Shown: positions 23,335 to 36,153 of the stretch, in pieces
Position numbering within the stretch: position 1 is the first letter of the stretch
How the letters are laid out: each line of letters opens with the position of its first letter
Assembly: GCA_016987375.1 (NCBI GenBank)
Contig: PJRA01000048.1
Location: forward strand, 2,082 to 61,544
Length of the DNA: 59,463 bases
Direction: 5' to 3'
Origin: Brachionus koreanus
Lineage: Eukaryota; Rotifera; Eurotatoria; Ploima; Brachionidae
The notes under the pieces: generated by a model
What the model was told of the DNA's origin: nothing
Databases searched by the model: none
Seen by the model: the letters and a program-made list of their open reading frames with translations, nothing else
Program-made: the position numbers and the translations under genes

Positions 23335-24118
23335 TTTTCTTTTTTATTTTCACAATATTATTTTATAAATCTTATTTTATATCATATTATTTAATAATTG
23401 CAAAAAAGTAATTTTAAAATCACATGGTATTTATCTATTTCATAGCAAATTAAAACTATCATCAAAAAACTATCAAAATATTTTATTAATTATCTTTTTT
23501 TTGATATAAGTCTTTAAATACAAATTAAAATCTTTTTATAAAAAGTTCTATCTAATAGAAGTTTAAAAATATAAGATAAGATTTAATATTTAATTTTTTG
23601 AGTTCGTAAGATAAAACAATTAAATTAAATAAAAATTAAAACAAAAATATTAACATATTCAACAAGAAATGAACAAAAAATACTGTTCATCCATTCAATA
23701 AAAAAAATTAAAAATACTTATTTAAAAATAAACACTTTTGAAACATAATCATTTAGAAACGAATTGAAATATAAAATTTCTTATCTTTAATTGATAATTT
23801 TGATTTTAGAACATCTAAAAAATTTCTAATAGCTTTATATTTTTTAATTTATTATAGAACTTATTCTTTTTCTTATTGAATATTTAGTATCGGAATTTTC
23901 AAAAATTAATCAATTTTTATTCAAATTTGATTTAAAATTTGTTTGCTTAATATTTTTCACATTAAACGGATCCCTAAAAGACATTTATTTTTTAAAATTC
24001 TCAAATATGGATGTCTCTTTATTAAATTCAGAATTAATTTTACATTTTTCTAGATTTTTAAGTTTGATGAATAATGTCAAATATTTCTATTAAAATTATA
24101 GTTTTTTTTAGATAAAAA
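23335..24118. other. divergent intergenic region DAB-WDFY
   Basis: These 784 AT-rich bases lie between divergent start codons and presumably contain two promoters. A TTTTTTTTAG tract ends 7 nt before the WDFY ATG and looks like a splice acceptor. No genes or RNAs were recognised. Confidence 0.4.
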
Positions 24119-25620
24119 ATGGCTGCTCTTATAAACGATCCTAGAAACGAACTAAGAGATAGAAAACCAATTTTGATTGATAGAATTGATGGTATCGATT
24201 CAGATGTTTTGAGTGCAAGTATTTTGCCGAATGAAGACGGATTCATCTCAATTAATGATGACAAGTCCAAAAATAAAGCTTTTTTTTTTTAATAAATGCT
24301 AATTTTTTTGTATCAATTCTAGATCTATACGTATATGGTTGAAAAGAGATACAGGTAAATATTGGCCTAGTGTCTGTCACTATACTGATAGAGTTCCAAC
24401 ATGTATGTTTCATCAACCAGATTCAAGAAGACTTTTTATAGCACTAGATAATGGAAGTATCTTAGAATATGCTGTTGGTGAGGATTATAATAAAATAACA
24501 TTGATAAAACAGTACCAAGCACATATGGCCAGAATTACGAACGTATATAATTCAGTTGAGCATGATTGGATATTATCCACCTCAAAGGATAAGTATTTTT
24601 CATTTCACTCAACTGAAAATGCACAAAGAGTTGGCTCATATTCAATTAATAGTGTAGCAACATGTCTGGTTTTTGATACCAGTTCAAAACACTGTTTTGT
24701 TGGTGACGATAATGGTAAAATAACATTTCTAAAATTAACTGAAAGCGGCTGTGAATTTATTGCTTCACTTAATAGACATGAATGTAATTAAAATCAATAG
24801 ATTTAAGTCAATTTTCTATTTTTTTTAAATAGCAAGTATTTCATGCTTAGCTTGGGATGTTGATCGAAAGTTCTTGTTTTCTGGTTCGTTTGATAAAACT
24901 GTTATTTGCTGGGATATAGGTGGAAAAAAAGGTATTACATATGATTTGGAAGGTCATCGTGACAGGATTCAATCAATTATATTTATGAACAAAACGCATC
25001 AGTTAATAAGCGGTTCAGAAGACAACTTTATCGTTATATGGGATATGGATGCTAAGCGTCAAGAAAATCCTCAATGGCATGAAAGTGATTCGTGCGAATA
25101 TTGTAAAAAACCATTCATTTGGAATCTAAAGGGTATGTGGGAGCAAAAGACAGTTGGAAAGCGCCAGCATCATTGTAGAAGGTGTGGCGCAGCAATTTGC
25201 GATGATTGTAGTAAAAGTCGTGTATCAATTCCAATGTTAGGTCATGAATTTGAAGTTAGAATCTGTTGTGAATGTGGACCAAAAATAACAAACGCAGAGT
25301 AAATTAAATTAGGAAGGTTTATCAAAATAAGTTATAGCTTTATACGCCAGACTCGGCGATAACTTGATATTTTGAAAAATCTCGATTAATTAACTATACA
25401 AATTATTAGAACTAAATATTATTTTTTTCAAGAAAAACACCATTAGCTCAATTTTATGATTGCAAACATAGCATTGTATCTATGAGCTACGATGAAAAAC
25501 GAAAATTTTTATTAACGGTTGGACTCGATCGAGTTGTAAAAGTATATTAAAGTTTATGAATAATTTTTTTGTACTTATTATTTTAAATAGGTTTGGGACA
25601 TGAAGAGTATTATTGTTTGA
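24119..25620 (+). CDS. WDFY2: WD repeat and FYVE domain protein (WDFY1/WDFY2)
   Basis: Five exons (24119-24264, 24323-24783, 24833-25298, 25433-25541, 25591-25620) join in phase to 403 residues, the family length. It starts [22 protein letters not shown] repeats run through the protein ([52 protein letters not shown]). A FYVE finger interrupts them at about residues 283-355. It has [19 protein letters not shown], the lipid-binding RQHHCRRCG and the closing RICCEC, so all zinc-binding cysteines are present. The last repeat resumes with [13 protein letters not shown] split across exons 4 and 5, and the final coding exon is only 30 nt. The family binds PI3P on early endosomes and scaffolds Akt and PKC-zeta (WDFY2). 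Human paralogues are equally close. Confidence 0.95.
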
Positions 25621-28335
25621 AAAAGATTTTATTTCTGAGATTTAAAAATTAGAAAGAAAACATATTTGTGTAAAAAATTTATATCACCCTTTTTAAATAT
25701 ATTATTAGCCAAATTCAATTGATTAATTATCTTACTTTTAGACATACATTTATTTATAAAGATCTTAAGTTTTTCCAAAATTTGACAATTGAGACATAAA
25801 AATTAAGAAATTATCGGCAATAAAACAAAACTTAAATACTTTTTTTAATTAATATTTTGATATACCAAAAAAATTTTTGTGTAGGAATAATTCCGAAATT
25901 TGTCATTAGTTTTCACATAATTCAAAGCACATATTAAAATTATTCCATAAACCAGACATTCCATTTTCGCTTATTTATTAAAAAATAATTTAAAAATATT
26001 TCTAAATTTTTAATTGATTATTTCCATATTTCTCTATTTTTTATCAAATATTTAAGAAAAAAATTAAAATTTAATGTAGAATAAGATACATTTTTTAAAA
26101 AAAGTGTAAATTTCAATAAAATCACGATTAAAAATTTCTCAAAGAAGGTAAACTTAAATTTTTGTGAAAAATTTAAAATTGTAAATAATAATTAAAAAAA
26201 TTGTTTGGCTGAACTCCCTAGGCGTGTGTATAACCTTAATGTTGTACAGAGCAGTTTATTATTATTATTATTATTATTTTATAAAACTCTTAACAGTTTT
26301 TTTTATCGCAGAGTTATTAACATTTTAGTTTTAAATTTATTTGTTTACTTATATTTGTATTTGAATCTTGTATAATTTTTAAATTAATTTACAATGAAGA
26401 GTTAAGCATTTTAAAATCTAAATAAATTGATTATTTTTAAAAATCTTATACATTTTACCGTTTATCCATTAATAATAACATATAATCGAAAATTTTTGAA
26501 AAAAATTAAAAAAATTCAATAAAATTTTAAGAATTGAAAAATATTGTACATAAAATATAGAATTAGAATTTAAATTTTTAGCAATATAATTGAAAAATTT
26601 CAATTTTATTTAATTCTAAAAATTTTTATTTTTTATGCTACAAAATTTTCTGTGGTAACTTCAGGAACAGTTTCAATTACAGGATCAATTTAAAAAAACT
26701 ACAAGTTTCTGTTTCGAAAACCTCTTCAATTTTCAACTTTTTATAAGGCTTTTATTATTGGTTTATTGAAAAATGAATTTGAAAGATACCGGTGACTATC
26801 AAAATAAACATTTATGTATTTTTCCCACTTTGTTTCCAATGTTTAAAGTGAAATTTTAACACAACTGGTTAAATTCCAATCTTTTTTCTATTGATTTTTG
26901 GTTAAGAATCAAATCGAATTTTGCAACGAGCACATATTTGATAAAGATTTTCTAATTATGATTGCCACATATCTTTTCAACAAGATGAAAGACTTTTTCT
27001 TTAGACTATCAAGAGTTTAAAATAAAAAAAATCAATCTTGAATGACTCTTTAAAAATTTAATATGCACTTTCACTTGGAATATACCGAGTCCTAATTAAC
27101 GTTTACTGAATCTATTGAGTTAATTTTATAACCTTTTTTTTATTTTGAACTCAGACCTTAGTTATTTCTCAGTTAAAAATTATCTTTCAACAATTCCATA
27201 GAAAGCGTGTCTCAAAAAAAATTAAATAAACTAAAAAATATTGCAAAATTACTAGTTAAATAAAATAGCAATTAGTATTAAACAAACAAAATGACTGAAA
27301 AGCATGCTTCTTGAACATGCAGCTTACATTGTAGTAACAGAAAACAAAAGCAATTGGTGTTACTTTTTGATTAAATCGGCTGTTCATTTTTAACAAAAAT
27401 GGTGAAAATCTAAAATAAAACAAAGAAGAGTTATAGAGGAAATTATTCATTAGATTATTACAATATTGGAGATATTTCCAAAACTAATAGATGTTAAGTC
27501 TTATCTTCCATATTTCCAACCAGCAGGTGGTAAAGGCTCTAAGCCCGCCAAGCAAACTAAGGTCATCAGCAGCAACAACAAGACCAAAAGGATTAGAGGG
27601 GTACTAATGACGAAGAGCTTATTTTCGTTATTTGCTTTGTTTTAAATAGCTTTTATTGATTTGTTCTTCAAATTAAAGAAAAACGGAAAAAACTATAATT
27701 ATTAATTATTAATTTTTATTATTTTTTCAATAAAATTTGATATTTTGAGGAATAATCTTTGGTTAGCTTTTTTGATTTTTTCAATTTTTTTTTTATCAAC
27801 TTTATCAAAAAAATAATCGATTAACTAAGATTTATAAAATTTTTTTTTTTAGATTTTTATTTTTATATCCATTAAAATATTAAAAATCAAAAACTATAAT
27901 TCTATTGAATGTTGAATTTAAATGCCAAAGTATGTTTTGAAAAAAAATATAAATCAACCTATTAATATTTAAATTACAGATATATTGAGTAAAAAAACAT
28001 TTATTTTTTGAAATTTTTGTTGTAAATATTAATAACTAACATTAAAAAAAAATTATTAATTTTTTATAATTAAATGTAAAATAAAACAAAAGGTAAACGG
28101 TTCGATTAACATCTAATTTTTATTTGAGCTATAGGGTTATTTAGTGATAACGATTCTACAATAATTCAACTATTAAGCAAAATCTATTTACAATTTTAAA
28201 TGCCGATTCAATAATGACAATATTACAGTAATCCATTATTAAATTCACTTCAAAAAATATGAATATGAATAAATTAGATAAACTCTAATTGTCATTAAAT
28301 TATTTTTTATCATTTAATCCAAATAAAAAAATATT
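25621..28335. other. gene-poor region with LINE tail and a GC-richer island
   Basis: This is an AT-rich interval between the converging WDFY and Ig genes. It contains a LINE-type 3' tail at 26203-26278 and an isolated higher-G+C island at about 27510-27620 that does not fit the surrounding composition. The open frame at 27256-27450 is not supported. No other structure was identified. Confidence 0.4.
26203..26278 (+). mobile_element. probable non-LTR retrotransposon 3' tail with (TTA)n
   Basis: The sequence CTGAACTCCCTAGGCGTGTG, then TAACCTTAATGTTGTACAGA, runs into a (TTA)n tract of about eight units. A G+C-richer segment with TGTACAGAGCAGTTTA followed directly by a trinucleotide repeat is a frequent ending of LINEs in invertebrates. 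No reverse transcriptase remains adjacent. The call is by resemblance only. Confidence 0.4.
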
Positions 28336-29769
28336 CTATCGACACAAAATAAGATAGTAGGAAACTAAGCTAATGAATAAAATATTTAATTTGGAATGAG
28401 ATCTTAATCCCAGCGAGGCATCTTGCTCTGATAAAATACTTTTGGCTAGTTCGGTATCGCTTGAAACAAGGCGAATCGTGTGACTTAATGAACCTATCTT
28501 TAGTTTATAATTTCTAAAATCTTCTTCGCGAATTATGCTTAATTTTAATTTTGCGGTGTATATTCCATCATTTTCTTCTTCCAAAATTACAGAATATTGT
28601 TCGTTCACGTCGCCTTCTCTAAAAATCAAATCATCAACAGATTCACTATCTGGGCTTTCATTTTTTGTAGGATCAATTTGAAGATCAGTCGTTGTAGAAG
28701 GAATCTGCATTCTTTCAATTGTCCATTCAATGTATTCTCTTGGATTAGAAAAAAACTTGCAACTAATCTCATAACCTTTCTCGCCTTTTTTAGCAATCAC
28801 ATTATCTTCGCATCCATCATCAATTATTTGAGTGCCATGTACCTGCAAATGGTAAGATTTTGTTAATTCTATATCGCTTGAACCGAAAGTTTGAACGGTA
28901 CAATTCAAAAATTTATTGTTGTCAGTATAATCAACAGTAAAATTAACAGTTGCTGAAATCGAGTAAGGATAATATTCTCTATGCTTTGTATTAGAAATAT
29001 CTTTAACTGTAAAAGATTCGTTAAAATTCTTTGTCGGATGCGAAAATTTAAGTTTTGGCTTTGGGTAAACATCAGTCACGCGACATGTAAATGAGGCAAT
29101 TGAATCCAAGTTCAGCCTATCAATTTTTGCTACTGGAAAACTCAAATGTGATAAGGTTGGGGTCTCTTAAATATTAACAAAATAAATTTTTAAATACTCT
29201 AAATTTAAATTTAAAAAAAATACTGTAAATTATGGCGTTTATCTTTTTCACAATCTGGTTATATTTACAAGTATAAATTCCATTATCCTCTAATTTCAAA
29301 TTCTTTATTGATAGAACAACACTATAAGAATTTAAAGATGGTTGTGTAAACTCGATATTGTATTTATTTGAATCTAATTTTGGAGAAAGAACATAATCGT
29401 TTTGTGCAAGAATATCTATTGGAGGATTTGATTCGCCATCTAAACGAGAAAAACAAAATTAAATTTGTCTATAAATATACATTTGTGAAAAAGAAAAAAT
29501 TAACCATCAAATTTTTGTTCCTTGGTAATTGACAATCTTGATTTGTATGAAGGATTCATTACAGTACATGTAATATTTAAGATTGGCGAATCGATTGCAA
29601 AATGATATTCTGATATAGCTTTTGATGAGTGTACCTGAGTTGGTTCAATTCCATGAAATGGATTTACGTCAAGGGTTAGAATAAAAGAATGCTGTCTTTT
29701 TTTCAATAAACGAGCATCGATTGAGGAGAATACCCCGATTAAAAATATAATTGCATAATTCAAATACAT
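28336..29769 (-). CDS. secreted or GPI-anchored protein with three Ig-like domains
   Basis: Three exons (29769-29505, 29439-29224, 29165-28336) join in phase to 436 residues. The N-terminus MYLNYAIIFLIGVFSSIDA is a clear signal peptide. Ig domain 1 spans exons 1-2, with NITCTV as the first cysteine strand and NGIYTCKYN as the second. Domain 2 in exon 3 has ASFTCRVTD and NKFLNCTVQ. Domain 3 has GYEISCKFFSNPREYIEWTI but NDGIYTAKLKL where the second cysteine should be, so its disulphide is missing. The end, KLNILFISLVSYYLILCR, is a short hydrophobic tail with almost no cytoplasmic part, typical of a GPI signal. I recognise no named family; cell adhesion or surface recognition is likely by architecture only. 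Confidence 0.85.
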
Positions 29770-32700
29770 TTTTTTTGATGGTGAAGAATTGTAAATAATA
29801 GAATCTAAAATTTTAACTTGAATAATTAATAAAAAAAAATAACATCTAATGATAGAAAAAAAAACTCTATTGAAGCAGAGAAAATCAATAATTTTTTTGG
29901 TTCAGGAGGTTTAGCAGATATTTTAAAATAAATAGAAATATGCATAATTTAAATAAGAGTGCTATTGCTAAATCATTTATTGATTTTTTGTGAATAATAA
30001 TAATAAAAAATTTGAAGAATAAATGTCTGACAAATGATTTTGGCAAGAGTGTCATTTTTGAAATTTTAATAAATTATTTTATTTCATCACCAACAGAGTA
30101 TTAATTTAAATTTGAATAGTAACAAATAGAATAATAGCTAATTCGTTGTTCAACACAAAAAAAAAACTATCTTTAGTCACAAATCGACAAATTATTTTAT
30201 CTTTTAAAATGGTTAGCTATTTTAGAACTTATGAACGTTTAATTTAAATTTATTCTTTTCGACTTAATTTAAGCTATAGAAGAAATTTTAATTATCATTT
30301 TATTCTCGAGTATCACTTTGTTTATAAAACAAAAATCGATAAATATTGATTTTCTGTTCAGATAATCAATAAATATTTTTAAATTCATAATAGTTTTGTT
30401 GTTTGAAGTTTTAAAAACGGCTATTTTTCCATGAATTAAAATGACATATTTGAGATAAAAGTTTTCTATGGGGTATTGTCTTAATTAGCTAGATATTAAT
30501 TAATAAATCAAAGCTTCATGAAAAAAAATTTACAATTTTAATTTTACAACAAATTTGTAATTAATTACTGAATTCATAAAGCAAATTGATATGCTTATAA
30601 TGATCGAAAATTTTTAAACGCGAAAAAAAAATGCAAATCGAAAAAATGTTTTATTCAAGCTGATAATTTTACTCCTCTCTGATTATATTGTTTTGTTGTA
30701 GGAAGCTAATCTTTAAAGATCCTAAAAGGCATTATTAAGGTTGTGTTTTTAGATGCGCAATCAATATTTTAAATGATATTTAAATTCAAAATTCAATTTT
30801 GATCTTTTGGGTGAATTTTTCAACAATTATTAGAAATATTTAAACTATTGATTTAATAAGAAAAACAGGTACTAAAATATTTGAACTTGAATCTTTTATA
30901 CTTATTTGTATATGTATCGATCTTTTGTCGATTCTTTATATTTACAAATTAAAAATTTTAAATTTTAAATCCTTCTTATCATATTTCTATAATAAAATAA
31001 TGGTTTTTAAAATTTTTCTAATCTTATCATTAACACTAGAAGCACCAAGCATTTTTTCGTATATTTTTTATTCAAAAATATTTAAAAAAAAAAAACAATA
31101 ATAATCTTACCAAGGATAATAGCATTTTTTAAAGAGAATTTTAAAATCAACATATTTAAAAAAAATTGATTTATTTGAAAAATCTATTCAAAAAATACTG
31201 GGGTTTTAAAAATTGTTCAAACGAGTCAAATGACCCGTTTGGTGCTTCTAGCGTTAATAAGTAAAAAAAACATACTCAGTTTTAGCTGCTAAAAAAAAAG
31301 TTAGCTTTATTAGTTAAACTAATATCTTCGGTATATATAAACTTTTATTAGTATAAGGATTTTTTATTTTTTTAAATATTTTAAAATTTCGACTTATATA
31401 AAATTTATTTGATTTGTATTATTTTGCTGTCTTGATTAAAAAAAAAACTCCCTGATAAATATGTACATCATGTCAAAAAAGATAGTAAATTAATTTATTA
31501 ATAGCGTTTTCATTTATGAAAATAATTCATTGCTAGTAAAACAGCAAGAATTGACATTATTCCAAGAAATATTATTCAAGCTGAGCATTCAAAAAAAAAA
31601 TCGATAAATTATGATTTTATGGATTTTTTTCTTGAAAAATATGAGTTGAAAAATTTTTCTATGAATATTTCCTTAATAAATTTTCATAATGATATTTTAA
31701 ATCTTTTCCTAAGTTTATTGGTAATTTTCTTAATAATAAATAATAAGCTGAATTTTTAGAAATTTATTTTACTCATAGTTTATCCAATATTTGGTTATTA
31801 TTTTTCAAAATTTTAAAATCAAATTAAATAAAACTCACATAAATGTGCTTAATTTCACAATTAACCGATTGATTGATTATATGTTACTTACATTCAATTG
31901 TAATTTGAATAATAAAATTTAAAAAAAAAGAAGATATTGATTAAATTTGAACAAGATAGATAAATAAAATTTGGTCCAAAAAAAAAAGATTTTTCCACAT
32001 GCGAAATTTTAAAAAAAAATTATTTTAAATTTAAGAAATAAGAAATTTTGGTTTTTCCTAGGTAATAAAAACAATTAATGAAATATATTTATTAGTCTAA
32101 ATGCTGCTACAATTAGATCTTTGCTATAGGAAATCATCCTTTAAAACAATTATCGAGAAATTAAATTGCTGCCGAATTAAAAACAAATAGCTAAATAAAT
32201 CGGTTTTTATAAGTAAACTGTTAAAACTCTGCAAGTAAATTATATAATTAAAATAAGAAACTAAAAATAAACATACAAAGAATTAGCAATTAAAATATCT
32301 AAGATTAAATCAAATGAAAATTAAGATTATATAATTTGTAAAAGAAAAAAATTAAAGAAAAATTCTCAAGAGGAAATGATTTAATAAAAAAAAAACTTAT
32401 ATCTTTTCTTTCTATTTAAATTCTATTAATTATAATCGATATAAATTAACAGCTATTTTAAAACATTTAGCACACACATTTGCTCTAAATATTCTTAAGT
32501 CTTTGATAAGACATAAAGAAATTTCAACCTTTTTATAAGAAAAAGTAATAAGACGTGCAGTAAAACTAAATATTAAGTATACTGAAGAAACTAATTTTAT
32601 GATATATGCTTCACAAAAGCTTTTATTTGTGCCTTCAATAATAATTTCTTAAAATTTGAACCTAAATTTGAATAAATCAATTTGATTCTTTAAAAATTAG

Positions 32701-35700
32701 TATGAATTCTGTTTATGGTTGTTATTGAGCCGTCGTTAGTCATATTTGTTGATATAAAAATTTAATTTAAATATCTTAAAAGGATTGGTGAATTTTTAAA
32801 TTAAGAAAAAAATTATAAATTGTAACCATATAATATCAAATTAAAATTCCAAAAGTTAATTCTACAATCCTGAAGCTTATTTTTAATACGATAAATAAAA
32901 CCATGGCGATTTAAAATTCTTTAAGAAATCCATTTAAGCTAAAATTTAAATATTTTTTTATATGATTCTAAATTTAGAGAACTTTAGCCCATTGTTTTTA
33001 TGAGATTGTTTTTCAAATATTCTAAAATAGAGTAAAGAAAAAAAATATTTTGAATTTCTGAACTACTGTGTCCTTATTTTAATTTTCATAATTAAAATAA
33101 TGATATCCTAAAAAAATCAAATCAGGAATTAATTTATTTCTTTGATTTTACTTTAAAAAATTAGATGTATTTCTTTATTCAATTGATTTTGAATAAATTT
33201 TTTAAAAATAAATAAATAGAAATAAAAATCAAATTCATTCAACTTTAGAATTGTTAACAAGGACCAGGTCGTTTTTGAATTTACTTTAATAAAATTAGCA
33301 GTCAGTAAAAGAAGACTTTTCCTATTTAACTTGAAGCAGAATGCACAAAAAAATCAAGTGCCAATGAATATTGTTTTCTTTTCTTATTTAAATTAAATTA
33401 TTTTTCAATGCTAGTATCTCCTTATCGAATCTTTCAATCAAAACAAAACAAAACAAAATTCTGATTTAGCGAACCTAATAAATATTTTATTTTAAAATTT
33501 CTTGATAACTGATTATTTTTGACAAAAGAAAAAATCTTTGCAAACATAATTGATTTTACTTTAAATTTTCAAGAAAATCAATATTTTCTTTGAATTATAA
33601 TATTTTTCAAATAAATCAAAATAAACAATGATTTTTTGAAACTTTGACAATGAAACTTTTTTTTTTATCATATAACTGAATATTTTTGTATCTACTTTAT
33701 ATAGAATAATTTAATGGCAATTAAGAAAAAATTCTGAAAGTGAAAATTTGGAATAAAATTAAAATTAAGCCTAAAACTCTTTCCTATCTTTTAAACTTAC
33801 AATTTAAGGTATTTAAACAATTTTCTGAAAAAATGCTATTTTAAAAAATTATGATTTATTAATTGAGAATTTAATTTTTTTTTAAACTTAAAATATTTTT
33901 TTGAGGAATCAAATCATTAACAAAGCAAAATTGAATATGACAAAATCGTTTCAATTTTAAATTATTTGGTATTAAAGTTTATTAAAAGAAATTAAAAGCA
34001 TAAGATTGAAAAAGAAAACAAGACTTAAAACCATCTAGCTATAAAGTAGCAGAATTTGAAATAAAGTTTTCTCAAAAAACGTAAATTCTATTTGAAAAAT
34101 TGCAAAATAATTACAAGCATCGAAATAATTAATAGCTATCTAATCCAGCTTTGAAGACAGTCAAAAAAACCGCTTAAACTAAAAATTATGTCATTTTGTA
34201 ATTTTGGTTATTCCTTTTAATTTAAATCAATATCTGTAAAATTATGAATAAAACAGGCTTGATATTTTATATTTTTCAATAAACCCTTTTCAAGCTTTCG
34301 GTGAATTCATTTGAATTTACCTGAGTCTCCTTCTTTTAAAATCTGTTCTTAATCTCTAGATTCTTTCAGCATATCATAGGTATTTAAAGTCATAAATACT
34401 CTTTGTCAGTCAATCCGAAAATATAATTAAATTAACATCCAAACAATATTAGTATATGATTTAAGAAGGCACTCAAAGACTCTAATGATGAACAGATAAA
34501 AATCTGTTCCTCGCATTTCCATTTTTTTACAAATAGAGTTGACTAATATTCGGAATGGACTAATATTCAAACTGAAAATAAAATAAACTATTTTGAACAT
34601 GGTTTTTTGAAAAAAAATTTTATTTATCAAATATTTGAAATAAGTTATTTAAATATATGTAAAAATAGGTCTATTAAAAAAAGCCTATTAAATATTGGCC
34701 GGAGGCTGTTATAGTGAGGCGTCTACGTACGCAAGCAATTGGAAGCTTAAGTCTCCCACAACATTTATACTACTACTAGTACTTAATAACTTAATTCAAA
34801 ATAAGACTATTCTATTTAATAATAATTAGATCCATTATTGAATTAAAATGATGAGTTAAAATAACTAGAAAGTCATGCTTTTTATTTCTCAAGTTTAATT
34901 CATTTAAACAAATTTAATAAAGACTGAACTTCAATTAAAATCCGACAAGGTTCTCTAGAAGTATTTAATCTGAAAAAGTCTTTGATCTACAAATAAAGAT
35001 TTTATTTCATATACACAATTACGTGTTCTGAAGTTTATTATACTCCAAAAAAGACAAAAAAATATTGCGATACGCCTTTGAAAAAATCCTATATCAAAAT
35101 TTAACCTAGTAAATGAAATATCAAAAAATACGATCTTTCTTAAGTAAATATATTTAATTTTGCGATTAAAAATCAAAAATAAATTAAATAAAGTGTTGGA
35201 ATCAATTCAACGTTTCTGTAAATTGCTAGCATCTCAGTGAACTCATTATAAACTCATTAAATTCTTGATCAATTTAACAATAACAATAAGAAATTTTTCC
35301 TCTAAAAAAAATTTGTAATTATTTATAATAAATTATTTTTTGAGTAAGTATATTAAAATTTATTTGTTATTGAAAGATTTTTGATAATTTGTAAGAATTC
35401 AATTAAGTTGTCTTGTATAAAAAAATTATTTGGTAAAAAAATATTCAAATTATTATTGTCTTTATATCATTTGAGAAATCTTAACACAAATTTGGAAAAT
35501 GTTTTTTGATGTGAAAAGTTAAAAAAATATATATTCATTTAGAATACGAAATTAACTTGCAAATATTTTTAAAAACAAAAATAAAATCAAAATCGAGCAT
35601 TTTTTAAAAGCTTGTTTAAAGCCTTTCCAGGAACCTCTGTGTCAGATCGGAATAGTTGCTCAAAATTCTACTTGTAAAGGAACTGGGCGAAAAAGGACAA

Positions 35701-36153
35701 ATTATTATATTATAATTAGCATTTTTTTAAAATAAATTTGCATCTTTCACTGCCGGCTCATTTCTAAAAGATTGGTCTGCTTTGCCTTTTACTTTTTTTT
35801 TAAAATAAAAATTAGCATATTATATAATATAATAAATTAACAAGCAATAAGAAAATTTTATTAGCTTGAAAAAAACAAACAACTTAAATTTTTGACCATA
35901 AAATTATAGGTTTTTTGAAAATTTACAATTTTGAAAATCACAGAACAGTGTTTAAAATATTTTGAAAAAAAAATAAGACAAATTTTAATTCTGTATATCA
36001 TTATTAGTTTATTTTAAGCTATAAAATTCCATAGTTTATAAAAATTTCAAAATAAATTAGAAAATTTATTTTTAAAAATAAAATAATTTCAAAGACATTA
36101 AGCATAAAATTTCTTTCTGTGTTCAATAAAAATTGAATCAGAGTAGTTCAAAA
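29770..36153. other. 6.4-kb gene-poor AT-rich region
   Basis: No coding exon was recognised. The interval contains a piggyBac-type MITE (31030-31257), an unexplained G+C-richer patch at about 34695-34780 and another complex patch at about 35610-35770. The latter has a broken minus-strand frame that includes FRSDTEVPGKALNKLLK, perhaps a transposase relic. The rest is homopolymer-rich. The promoters of the divergent Ig and ANGEL genes should lie at its ends. Confidence 0.5.
31030..31257. mobile_element. piggyBac-type MITE with TTAA target duplications
   Basis: A 220-bp element (31034-31253) is flanked on both sides by TTAA. The left end reads CACTAGAAGCACCAAGC. The right end, read on the minus strand, is CGCTAGAAGCACCAAACGGG, followed by TCATTTGACTCG. 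Terminal repeats of about 16 bp, a TTAA duplication and a subterminal GGGTCATTTGAC-like motif are all characteristic of piggyBac superfamily elements. It encodes nothing, so it is a non-autonomous derivative. Confidence 0.88.
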
